Of a stretch of 34,102 bases of DNA, positions 19,312 through 29,552 are shown one piece after another (position 1 is the first letter of the stretch; each line of letters opens with the position of its first letter). The position numbers were made by a program, and so were the translations under genes. Location of the stretch: NCBI GenBank assembly GCA_010094025.1, contig ML991900.1, positions 1 through 34,102 of the forward strand, in the 5' to 3' direction. The notes beneath the pieces were generated by a model. The model saw only the letters and a program-made list of their open reading frames with translations. It searched no databases and was not told the DNA's origin. This DNA comes from Viridothelium virens (lineage: Eukaryota; Ascomycota; Dothideomycetes; Trypetheliales; Trypetheliaceae).

Positions 19312-20339
19312 GGTTGACTATCAAATAGATCTTCCCTTTTATCTTCTTTTTCACTATCGTGACTGTATTGACTCATCATTTTAATGTTTATTTATATGGC
19401 ACACTTTGTGCATAATCTGATCTTGTGCACGGTTTTTCTAGTTCTGCAAGATCAAACAAGATGAAGATCTGTACATCTTATGATCAGCGCACTCACGTAG
19501 GAACTGAAGGCTGACTTGGCTATTGTGGCCGTGTAGCCGCTCATATTTAGGATTAGGGGAAGGTAGACAGAGAAAGCTGTGCCATCGGTGATGCTATACT
19601 CTACCGCAGATAATTGTTATGCTGGAAAATTTTGGTACATTTTTGCCATTTGGGAGAATCCATTCCTCGTTTCGGCCAATTTCGACCCCATCGGGTAAAT
19701 ATACGTACCAATCGTCTTATTATCTAGATTTTGGGGTTTACATTATGCGCTGCCAATGCGTCAAATTATAGTGTCTATCTTTGTATATGGTTTCCAACAA
19801 CTTTTCAGATCGAGTCCGAGGTACGATAGGAAGTAGAATCTGTCTATTTCAAAAGATACCTGTTTTTAACAAATGTTACTAATAATGCAGTTTTTTAAAT
19901 ACTATACAACTGCGGTGGCAAATGTGCTGAAAATTACGCAGTCTTTATCGTTTGCGGAGATTGACCGCATCACGCTTGGCACCGATGGGTGACTGCATCG
20001 AAATTTTGACACAAATACAAAAGTGCGTGCCTTTGATGCACGTCTTGTTACATGTATGGGGAAGCGCCTTCCTCAAGACTCGAGGAAACGAGAACATGAG
20101 ATTAAAGGAGAGCATGGCAACTGCAGGTACCACCCACTACACTGGTGCACTTTTTCTTTTGGACCTACGTTATGTCATCGTGTTACTCTATGACATCTAC
20201 TATTGTCACTACTTATTCGTATAAGACTCTCCCACCAGGTCCTTTCCCTTTCTTAGCATAATCTTCCAAACATAATCAGGACTACAAAGTCCATCTATGC
20301 CAGCTTCTTGCAAAGCAGTTCTTCGTCACCACCTCCACG
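19312..20339. other. Intergenic region, nothing recognised
   Basis: About 1 kb of AT-rich spacer between the G-alpha fusion gene and the next small gene. No gene, RNA or repeat could be supported. Confidence 0.5.
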
Positions 20340-20810
20340 ATGGCAAGCGGGAATCCAACCCTCGACGCCGCCGAGGCTTCAACCGGCAGGGAGCCTCTTA
20401 ACCCACAACCCACTTCCCCTCAAACTCCCAACCTCCGCACGTCTTCCACCTCGCAAATCCCCACCTCTCTCTCCTCCCTTCCCTCCGGTTACGACCCGTT
20501 CATTTTGCCCCTCGACCTCGGCAGCCGCACTTCTTCCTCGCAGAACATATCATCTCTCCCCAGCGCAAACGCATTTGAAGACCTCCTGCATGCCAAAGTA
20601 CGACCGCCGGGACCGGCGCGGGCGGAGGAGGTCGGGTTAGATATAGAGGGAAATAAGTTCGCGGAGGTGGTAGAGATGGTGCGCGGAGAAGTGGACAGTG
20701 GGCAGGTCAAGGTGTATAAGGTGAAGGCTGGGGTCGGGAAGGTGGAGTTCTATATCGCGGGCTTGGATTTGGGAGGGGAGAGGATAGTAGCTGTGAGGGC
20801 TGTGGGATAG
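20340..20810 (+). CDS. Small conserved-looking hypothetical protein
   Basis: The gene encodes 156 residues, intronless, from a well-placed ATG. Residues 1-75 are rich in Ser, Thr and Pro and look disordered. Residues 95-156 form a compact domain, with a segment EGNKFAEVVEMVRGEVDSGQ, then alternating strands, ending AVRAVG. This pattern, a disordered head followed by a short alpha/beta domain, resembles a fungal hypothetical family I recall but cannot name. GC content is clearly higher than in the AT-rich DNA on either side, which supports a real gene. It has no signal peptide or membrane segment. The function is unknown. Confidence 0.6.
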   Translation: MASGNPTLDAAEASTGREPLNPQPTSPQTPNLRTSSTSQIPTSLSSLPSGYDPFILPLDLGSRTSSSQNISSLPSANAFEDLLHAKVRPPGPARAEEVGLDIEGNKFAEVVEMVRGEVDSGQVKVYKVKAGVGKVEFYIAGLDLGGERIVAVRAVG

Positions 20811-22016
20811 GAAGATGAGGTGTGGCAGACGAAAAGGGGGTTCATAGCGGTTGTGGAGAAGTGTGGAAAACCTCTGGGGCACTTGTTTCAAATTTTACCT
20901 AAGTGCGACAGAAGGACACCAAAAGCTGGGTAGGTCTTCATCACCGCAGAGAATGCGACCAAGACCAGCTCTCTTCTATACAATAGAATGTCGCAAAGCA
21001 CACGCGAGACTGCCTCAGACCTCTATTCCTCCTGCGATAATCTCACCTTTCGCGACCTGTGCTTCACTCATCCACGCTACTGCGGCTCCCCATGGTGCTT
21101 AATCTTCGCCCCCCTGCGCTTTAGGCCTTCAACAACTCTAGCACATCTGTTTATTACAAATGGAGGAACTGCCTTGGAGTCATAAGTTGGGATGTACGTA
21201 ATACTCTCCACCTATCTTTACCTTTAAGTTTAGATAGCTTCCTTTTTAGACAACAAACATCATGAATTGGACATATGTGCATTTACACACCTTGTGCTCT
21301 GTAAGGCCCCCTGCCACTTATAATGCAAGCCTCTTGCGCTATTAACGGTGTTTTTTCTGACTTATGGATAAAGCCAGTAATTCTGGTCATCCACAATCTT
21401 CTCACGTAGGGAATTATCAATTTAGATTATTATCACCCTGCTAATCTCTCTCATCGTCCACGATCTTAAAGCCGCTATTAACGCCAACCTCACTATCTTC
21501 ATGTTCTGCCTGGGGAGTTAATATCATTCTTGCGTGTTTATCCTCTATTAAGTTTTTCACATTTGTAATAAGTTATAACATACTTTATAGGCATTCCGTC
21601 CAATGCCTTTACCCACTAATAATCTTATTATCATCCTCAATGTTTGAGAGGTTCGCAATCTTGCTACCACTCTTAATTCACCTCAATATAAGCTAGTATC
21701 CGAAGTTATCAAGTATTTAATGTTATTACTATAATATTTAAATTCTAACTCTTGACACTCTTAAGTCTTGACACTTTTGTAGCCGCCGATGCTCTGCTTA
21801 TACTATCCTATATTAATGGGCAACAGTTAATCACCGGATCGCATCACTAGTATTGGTACGGGATGTCAAATGGAACTCCCCAAAAAGCGTCTTTTATGCA
21901 CTCTGAGAGCCTCGCTCTCAGGCCCTGGCCATCGGTTGAAACAACTCCATTAACATATATCCTGGATCTGCTGTAAGCTTACAAATAAGCGACAGTCCAT
22001 ATTTATCCGGCTCTTT
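20811..22016. other. AT-rich gene-free region
   Basis: Composition shifts to AT-rich after about 21180, with many short stop-interrupted frames and no supported gene. This is consistent with degraded repeat DNA. Confidence 0.5.
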
Positions 22017-22877
22017 AGTTCTTTGCCTTGGGAATTACAGTTAATAAGTTTTGACTATCTAGAACTATGGGAAAAGGCGTCCCTTGCTCTCACCTGCTGT
22101 TTCTTCCTCAACAATATTGGGATCGAATATCTGATGGTGCTTAATTTGCCTGAGAATTAAGAACAAAAATGCTTGCTTTTATTATCTCAATATAATACCA
22201 AACTTCCTGACCATAGGTTCTGCTTTGTATGTGCAGCTTTCCATCAAGGATGGGAGAGCTGTTGCTTTGAATCACATGCTACTCTATTACTTTACCATGA
22301 AGTCAATCTTATATTTAAAGACGTTCAGCTTGCAATGCGAGCGCACAGATATGGCAAAAGATTTGGCAAGCCGTTGGATGAACTCCTCCCACGGGACACG
22401 TTTCCTTTAAATGACTGGCATTGGCAGCATGCTGTGGACGGCGCATTTGTTGACGGTCGTCTCCTTATACGTGCAGAAGCTGCATGGCGGCTCTTTTCTA
22501 AGAAGCAGTTTCGACCTCCCAGATGGATGATGATAATCCCAGTCTGCCATTACTATGCCGAAGAACTCTACACACTCTGTAATCATGCGGTAAGCTGGCT
22601 TAATACAGATGTTGGCTATTTATATCCAGTATGCTATCCCCTACAACAATGTTATTAATGTGGAATGGAATACCAGGTGCGACTTGAGTATGAAACGTTT
22701 ATAAATCCCGAAGAGATACCGGTATGGTCCATTATAATTACACGCTGGATTGATTTGGGTGAGTGCAGGAGCCCGTACAGCCTTGAATGGCAGCGGGCAG
22801 TCTCAAGAATGGGATTTGCACAAGATATAGCCACAGTTGGTTGTGGGACGGTGAAATGTCGGTTTGAAAGGAGCTGA
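22017..22877 (+). pseudogene. F-box protein pseudogene
   Basis: One frame reads SSLPWELQLISFDYLELWEK followed by ASLALTC, a recognisable F-box-type opening, then FFLNNIG. It meets a TAA at 22158-22160 where the reading otherwise continues smoothly (LPEN, stop, EQKCLLLLS). Downstream it reads LPDHRFCFVCAAFH and YHEVNLIFKDVQLAMRAHRYG, both typical of a large fungal F-box family. A 48-nt intron at 22629-22676 links exon 2, ending at TGA 22877. No ATG is present in front of the F-box. The missing start, internal stop and AT-rich codons indicate a pseudogene. Intact relatives would be SCF ubiquitin-ligase adaptors. Confidence 0.72.
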
Positions 22878-23578
22878 AGAGGGAATGTCAAAAATCAGAC
22901 CATATATTATTCGGGTAGCTAGAGCTAATACATAAATAAGACCGGTACCGCAATCCTGTTAACGCTGCTACATCTGCTTTGCATTCTCCTTCCAATTCCA
23001 TAGTCGCCTTATTGTAATTCGCGAGGTCTGCATCATAAACCCGTTGATGAGCCGAGTGCTGCTTGCTGCTGAATGAAGGTCATTAAATAGCAATAAATGT
23101 CAAGTGAGAGCTGCGAGACATCAAGGGCGGAGAGAGAGATTAAAGAGCTGTGAAGAGGAATTGAGTATCTCTACATAGACCTCTCATCTCTACATGAGCC
23201 TCACCTTTTTATAAAATTAAGATAATATCTTATTGATAATTTTAGAGGTGGGGGTGGTGTGGAACTGTGGATCTATGAGGTTTAAGCGAGTGAATCGGAA
23301 TCCATTGGACGGTTTGATCTGATTCGGCCGGATCGTATTGAACCAAATCGGACGCATCACTGGAGGCCCTGGGGCCCGGGGTGGGGTGCGGTGTGTGCCT
23401 ACTGCCCAGCCATTTCTAATGCCAGTGCGCCCTTGTCAATGCGTGCTCACAAGGCAGACTTCTGTCTCAGCCTTGAGGATGGCGCATATAAGGGGCTGTG
23501 TTGCTCGTCTTCAGTGTCCCACATCTGCTGAATTTTTTCCTTCCGCTGTCTCGCTTCTACGTTTATTGTTTGCAGATT
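22878..23578. other. Intergenic region with a local GC-rich patch
   Basis: No supported gene. A GC-rich stretch at about 23330-23480 contrasts with AT-rich surroundings. Words such as GATCTGATTCGGCCGGATC recur imperfectly near 23300-23350. It may be a fragment of an old repeat; I could not identify it. Confidence 0.35.
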
Positions 23579-26480
23579 ATAGCTGAGATACTCGGTGTTG
23601 TAAGTGGCGCCCTTTCTGTCGCAGGTTTTGCGGGCCAACTGGCACAAAGCGCATCCTTTCTTTACGACTTTATCAAAGATATAAGAGGCGCGCCAAAATC
23701 AGTGCAGGCTTTAGACAATAAGCTTCGTATTCTTGAATCAATTCTTGTGGAGATTCAGAGATCATGCCTTGATCATAATTCAGACCTTGAGGAGCCTCTT
23801 CGGCATTGCCAAAGACTCGTGCAAAAAGCTCTTAGACTTTGTGAAAAAGGTCGACCCCAAACAGTATGCGACACGGAAACGAAGGGTGTGGGGTCAATTT
23901 AAAGTGGTGTTGAAGCGTTCTAACTTAAATAAATATCATGAAGAGTTGAAACGCTCCCAGTCAATGCTTCTTCAGGTTTGTAGCAATCTTATACGGTATG
24001 TTCAGAGTTCTTTGAAATATAGCAGGTCTGCCTCGTCTTCATTCACAGGTGTTCGTGCGGTTATCAGAGAGTCTGACATTAGACAGATCTGAACAAAAAG
24101 TTCATACAAATGATTTGAAACTTATTGTTCAACAAACGGGAGACTTGTTCACTGAGCATAAACGCAACACGACATCCATTGAAGCAATACAGCATACAGT
24201 TGCAGAGATACGAGATAACTCATCGATCTTGCATTCAACTGCTGGACGAGCTGTTACTATCACAAATGAGACTTATTCAAAGACTAATGAGGCACACTCG
24301 AAAATCGAACAGATAAACCGGAACACAGAGCAGCTTCGGGAAATAAACGCAAGGTTAGAGGCAACCCAGCAAAGTTTGGTAAACGAAACGACAGCACTTC
24401 AGTGGAGCGAATTCGCATCTTTCAAGGAAGAAATACACCGCACGATTTCTAAGAGTCTGAAACACCACCTCTCAGAACATTTCGGACAGCCGAGCGCAGA
24501 CAAAATACGACCACATCCCGGTGATAGCAAGATTGTACAAAATTAAGCCACTGGGGTTACAGCAAGAATCCCAGAGCTCCAATACTCTTACTTAGGAGAC
24601 GAAGATAAACTACATTTCCAGTCTCGACCTGAGAAGCTTGTCAACAACTGGATCAAAAAGTTTTCGACCGAGAGTCAGCGGATTCTGATTCGAAATGATA
24701 TTCTTGGCACTATATCTATTCGGACCACAACTACAGCATATGTTCGTAACCTCACAGAAGGCTATTCAGAGTCAAAACAAGTCACTCAGAACACCGTCAT
24801 GGTCCTACCTGCCCAATGGCTGAGATTTGGGGGTGTCGTCCTCGAACGTCACAAATCAGTGCTCTCAAGTTTTACTTGTAGCCAAGGCATTCCACGCTGG
24901 ACCCTGAGCCCAGTCAATGTTATTGACGAAAAAAGTGAGATTATTACAGCTTGTTTAACTCATGATTTTGGCACTATCCGCAGACTGTTTGAGGAGAGGA
25001 GCGCATCTCCTTATGATGTTGATTCCACTGGGCGGAATCTCCTTGGCTTTATCGCTGTTGGATTACAGGTACGCGGACTTCCTAGTCCTAACAGCTTATT
25101 CTTACAATGTCAGTAGTTCCAAATTTACAAAGGAAAGCACGAAACTATTCAGATGCGACTTGATGAAGTAGAAGCAATCATTGCGATGATGATTGACTAC
25201 GGTGTTGATTCAGGTTGCATGAACCTGCATGACAGGTAAGGTGCAACTTAGATGCGTACCTTCATACAATCTCAATGCCCGCTAATTTACTCATCAGTAA
25301 TTCCGTTTACCTCTCTGCCCAGTGCTGGTCCGAGACATGTTTGGAAGTACCAGTGAATGCTTCCCTGGAAGAGCACGGCAATTTTCTTGTTCGAAAGCTA
25401 CTAAGATCCGCCAAAACGGACCCTTTCTCCACAACTGATGCCTATGTACGTATCGGCCCGGAAGGGGGTCATGAAGTTGTCGACTTTCCGGGAATGGTTA
25501 GGGGATTTCCGCCTGAACCAATGACAAAACTTCAGTTGGACGTCTTCATGACCCAGAATGAATGGCAACTAGTCTGGTCTTCATGGCAACTAAATGAGCT
25601 GAGTAGTGTGAGATCGTTAGAACCTCTCGATAGGGAATCGGATGTTCGAAGCTATGTGGCCTTTTGGGTGACCAGCGATGCTGAAATTATCAGAAAGCTG
25701 CTAGACTCAAAATTGGATCTCCTTGGAGCATTCTTGAATCTGAATTTACTTCATCTGGAGCCGGCAGCTGATCATTCCGTCATCGACGCTCTGAATGTCG
25801 CCATTCACCAAGGAGGAGAGGTCATCGCGTTATTAACGGAACATTCGTACTATTCTCATGAACGAGAGCCGTGGATACGCCATCGTTTCAAGAAACTGGT
25901 CCTTATAGAATGTTGGCTTACTAAAGTATTCCAACTACTAATCACACACGGGGTTACCTATATGGCGGACTCAGATGTTGTAAATGAATTATGTCAACAT
26001 GCTCGAAAGCACAATGCAAGAACGCTCTACGCATGGACAAAGGCACTAGGACTATGTGCCAAGGAGAATTCTCCTCTCCCTGGATCTCGACTGAACAACT
26101 TTGTCTCTACAGATGACAGTGTTGCTACTGGAAGCGTTACCACGGAAGTACTAGAAATAGACGATGATTGGGAGACCGAAGATACAGATGTTGAGGAGTC
26201 GGGATGGGAGACTGAGGAGGAGCATGAAGAGGGATATATGCTTGAGATAGCGATAGAAAAAAAGGAGGATGATGCAAGAAACCCGAACCTTAGGGACAAG
26301 GACCGCCACACATGCTGTAAAGCTCTGGAGGACTATGACGAAGGTTATTGGAGCCATGTATACCCTCGTATTATGAGATCAAAAATGGACAGTGGCGCGA
26401 AGAAGCATGAAGAAAGCACACTTCGGAAGCTTACCAGACATGTACGAGACTTGATGGCTGTACCTCTGTTAGGCGGCTAG
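23579..26480 (+). pseudogene. Helo/NACHT-type N-terminal domain protein, degenerate pseudogene
   Basis: The N-terminal segment reads AEILGVVSGALSVAGFAGQL, the hallmark start of fungal STAND/NACHT N-terminal helical domains, but the expected ATG is ATA at 23579. A one-base insertion near 23823-23828 shifts the frame from LVQK to LLDFVKKVDPKQYATRKRR. A 73-nt intron (23976-24048) leads to a coiled-coil part with repeated KIEQINRNTEQL-like segments. A TAA at 24544-24546 interrupts this frame, which then continues. Introns at 25069-25116 and 25236-25297 join the last exon, which encodes an acidic region and a basic C-terminus. A poorly conserved ankyrin-like middle is possible. The intact protein would have had about 870 residues. 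The three lesions imply loss of function, unless some are sequencing errors. Confidence 0.75.
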
Positions 26481-27016
26481 ATAGATCCGCGCAAGTTCGC
26501 GAAAGGTGCACCTAGAGCGCGTAGCGACGCGATGTAGTTTGTTAGTTTTGACAACGTTGAAACTCCGTATTCAATATTGGCTCAACTACCATCGAAGCCC
26601 GGGGTACCCTTGCTGCGTAAAGCCTTTGCATATAGGTTTGGAATGATCGTTTGCAAGGATGACCAGAGGCTTAAACACAGAAAGCCGAGCTTTGAGCTAT
26701 CACCATTGCGATGTTTATCCTCACATCTTTTTTTTAAGGCAAAGTCGACAGGTCTGAAGCCCCGATTCTAAGTTTCGCCAAATATGCCCGCAGATGCAAA
26801 CTCTCACCAAACGACATGTTCAGTTGGAAGCGAATATTTGTTCTTAATTCAATAGCAATGCTCAATAAGAACTACAAAAAGCTAGTTTAACATTACTTAA
26901 ATTAAAACGCAATAGCTGCCGTCTTAGTTTTGATGGTCCGAGCGAGCTAAAGCAGCGGCGACTTGAGCCGAAGTGGGCACAGCACATTGGTGAATAGATC
27001 CGGAGACGGCCAAACG
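26481..27016. other. Intergenic region left of the foldback element
   Basis: No supported gene. The right edge holds the left copy of the 9-bp target duplication of the neighbouring element, GGCCAAACG at 27008-27016. Confidence 0.5.
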
Positions 27017-27629
27017 GGGTCTTTGTAAGGACAACACCGCCGATCTGTAGGGACAACACCAACTAACCCCTTTCGTCCGTAAGGAAATCTTCCTTAATTT
27101 CGTGTTTTGTCTTATACACACCGTAGGCCTTCAAAGTTTTTTTTTTTTCTAAATAAACATGTAGCTACACGTTTGGTGTAAGACCTACATAATAATAAAA
27201 GCTCTGCACAGAGGTATGAGACCTGGGCAGAGGCGTGAGACCTAAGTAGAGGCGTGAGACCTAGGCAGAGACCTACATAAAGATGAGAGAGGTCTACATG
27301 TAGGTACCTTTGGCAGAAGTGTAAGACCTACGCAGAGGTACAAAACCTGCGCAGAGGTATGAGGCCTATGTAGAAGGCAAGGTCTCACCTTTTTACCTAC
27401 GTAGATCTCACACCTCTGCATAAATCTCTGTGTAAGTTTCACACCTTTGCGCAGAGCTTTCATCTCTATGTAAGTCTCGCACCAAACGCGTAGCTAGGTA
27501 TGTATTTGTTTAAACAGCCTACAGTGTATACTAGATAAAACGCGAAATACAGGGGCGCGTTCATTACGGACGAAAGAGGTTAGTTGGTATCGTCCCTACA
27601 GATCGGCGGTGTTGTCCTTACAAAGACCC
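27017..27629. mobile_element. 613-bp Mutator-like foldback element (non-autonomous)
   Basis: The two ends are inverted copies beginning GGGTCTTTGTAAGGACAACA. Over the outer 66 bp there are only three differences, all transitions, and the first 38 bp are identical. Homology continues inward with indels to about 27230 on the left and 27410 on the right. The element is flanked by GGCCAAACG on both sides (27008-27016 and 27630-27638). The centre carries degenerate 19-20 bp tandem units around CAGAGGYRTGAGACCT. Long inverted arms, subterminal tandem repeats and a 9-bp target duplication fit a non-autonomous MULE. No transposase ORF is present. Confidence 0.88.
27195..27390. repeat. Degenerate 19-20 bp tandem repeats inside the foldback element
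   Basis: Seven or more units of the form GCAGAGGYRTGAGACCTA occur, some spaced by a short palindromic insert around 27265-27305. They form the inner part of the left arm and the centre. Related words appear in reverse orientation at 27400-27470. Confidence 0.7.
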
Positions 27630-28881
27630 GGCCAAACGGCGTTAATTTAAGAGTAATTTAGCTAGATTCGGGTTAGATTACTGGGCTTAATCCTCCTGAT
27701 AGCGTACCAGAACATTCAGCACCTCGATTAGTACCCTAGGGGAATGAGTATTACCGTAGGAGAATGAGTGCTATAGGGCGAAGATCCCTCATGTAAATAA
27801 GCGCCTAGTACAAAACGATTCGTTCCCCTTGTCCCTCACACCGTCGTTGACGCCATACTTTTTTCACATCAATAGAGTCAGCCCAGCCTAAAATTGAGCA
27901 CCTGTGGCTCTATTTGTCGCGATGCGCGCGTACTTGTAGCTGCTTAAAAGCGCAATGGCCTTACCGTTGCTGAACCGATCTCGCGCTATCAGGAGCTGCC
28001 TAGATTTGTCCCGCTTGCACTTGCCGATCGCAGATAAAGATAACATAGCAGAATTAAGAAGAATAGATTCTTACTCAATGGATGTAAAGTTGAGCCGGAA
28101 TAGGAAATGCTTTCCTAAAGGCGTAATTCTAGTAACCGATTCACCGGAACACATTACAAAAATTAGTTTATGTTAGATATAGGCTGCGTGCGGAAGCAGT
28201 GCAGTGATGTACATTTACTAAATAATTACTATTTTACTAAGTAATAGTAATGTAGTAATGCAAATTCTATGATAGTAATAGTAAATAGCAATTACTATTA
28301 TACTATTCTTTAGAACACTGGAGTAATCTATGTTCTGGTAAATCGGCGACGGATTTTACCCTTTTAGGAAAACGGTTCCTGTTTGGGTTCAGTTCTGCAC
28401 CCATAGGGTAAGAGTACCTACCCTTTATCTTATCTGATCTTTCCTAATATTGACATTGTTCTCCATCTGGTAATACTGTAGCTTAGACAGGTAAGTTTGA
28501 ATGACTTTTTGGCTCGACTTCACCTCTCTCGCCGCTTTTTCCTCTACTTCCCACTATTCTTGAACCTACGAACAAGCTGAAAGCGCGTTCCAGCCACCAG
28601 CTCTCTTCATACCCAATTAGGATGAGAGGCCTCTTGCTTTTCAAAACTGCGACGGAGAAAACTCACTTAGAGCTCCTTATTCCGTATCACCCCCCCGACG
28701 GTAAGGTAGTAGGATTAAAATTGGAGTAAGTATCTGTCTTCCCTAATCCTTTTCCCACTTTATTATCACATTAACAGCATACTAAACAATGTGAGATAAA
28801 AGCAACCAAAGCCCATACTAATATCTCTCTGTATTCTACTGAGTAGCTTTTTTGTTAATATTATTCAGAAGGGTATGTAGG
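27630..28881. other. AT-rich intergenic region
   Basis: No gene is supported. A small duplication, GGGGAATGAGTATTACCG and GGAGAATGAGTGCTATAG, lies at about 27738-27776. A block of TAGTAATA-like words lies at 28216-28310 (listed separately). Confidence 0.45.
28216..28310. repeat. AT-rich imperfect repeat of TAGTAATA words
   Basis: Multiple overlapping copies of TAGTAAT and its reverse complement ATTACTA occur within 95 bp, giving imperfect palindromes. This is probably a low-complexity satellite-like patch. Confidence 0.6.
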
Positions 28882-29036
28882 TGATGTTGCATGTGATGTG
28901 TGAGAAGGCAATTTACCTTTCTATTAGCAATCCTATTCACGTGATTACGAGTGAGGTTTGTGAAGTTGTCCATGTATAGATGTCCTCGCCTCCATAGCTT
29001 AATCTACAAGCTTTCACCACCCAATTTACAACATCA
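28882..29036 (+). mobile_element. 155-bp MITE, copy C
   Basis: The ends are TGATGTTG and CAACATCA, an inverted pair that differs from copies A and B by one matching change at each end. It has the same length as copy B and keeps the CACGTG site and the CTCCATAGCTTAATC...CACCACCC block that is identical in copy A. No clear target duplication remains, so it may be the oldest of the three. Confidence 0.8.
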
Positions 29037-29552
29037 GATCGAGGCAAGGAGTAGTATGGACGGTGCCAAGGCGAGCAATGCAAGGGATGTACAGGGATCC
29101 AAAAATGGAGGCTCGATGGGCAATCTCAGAACTCGCAGCTCCTGGTTCGTCTTGAGGAATGGGCAAAAGCGCTCGCTGCTCGGAGTTATGGTTCTCCCGA
29201 TGCCGACCCAACCCCTGCGTCTTGTTAGCGCTGTGGCTGCTCTGAGCTTTCACCATTATCTTGAGCAAAATTCTTATCGCCATCTGGAGCATGTGCGCAA
29301 GAGTTGTGGAAATCTCCTCGATGCGATTAGTGCGAGGATTGAGGACTTCCCCATGAACACTGATGAGAACCGCAAGGCCCCCTGCGTGACACTCATCTGA
29401 GGATACTGAAACATTCCACAGTACCCTTAAAGCGGTGAGATGATAAAACAAAGAGAGCGGCAGACAGCCGCTGGCCGTTTGTCTCTTGATCAACTTCTCA
29501 CACCTGCCCACCGCTTAAAATCTTTGCTACTCCTACAAGAGCTGCCTCTTCC
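29037..29552. other. Upstream region of the acidic-tail gene; possible decayed ORF
   Basis: All frames here are broken or lack a credible start. Short segments with protein-like composition appear, for example RLEEWAKALAARSYGSPDAD near 29145-29205, but they shift frame. It is either leader sequence of the next gene or a gene remnant. Confidence 0.35.

Noticed and set aside
29026-29511. Minus-strand 161-codon frame upstream of the acidic-tail gene
   Set aside because: It overlaps the end of a MITE, shows no domain and competes with equally open plus-strand frames.
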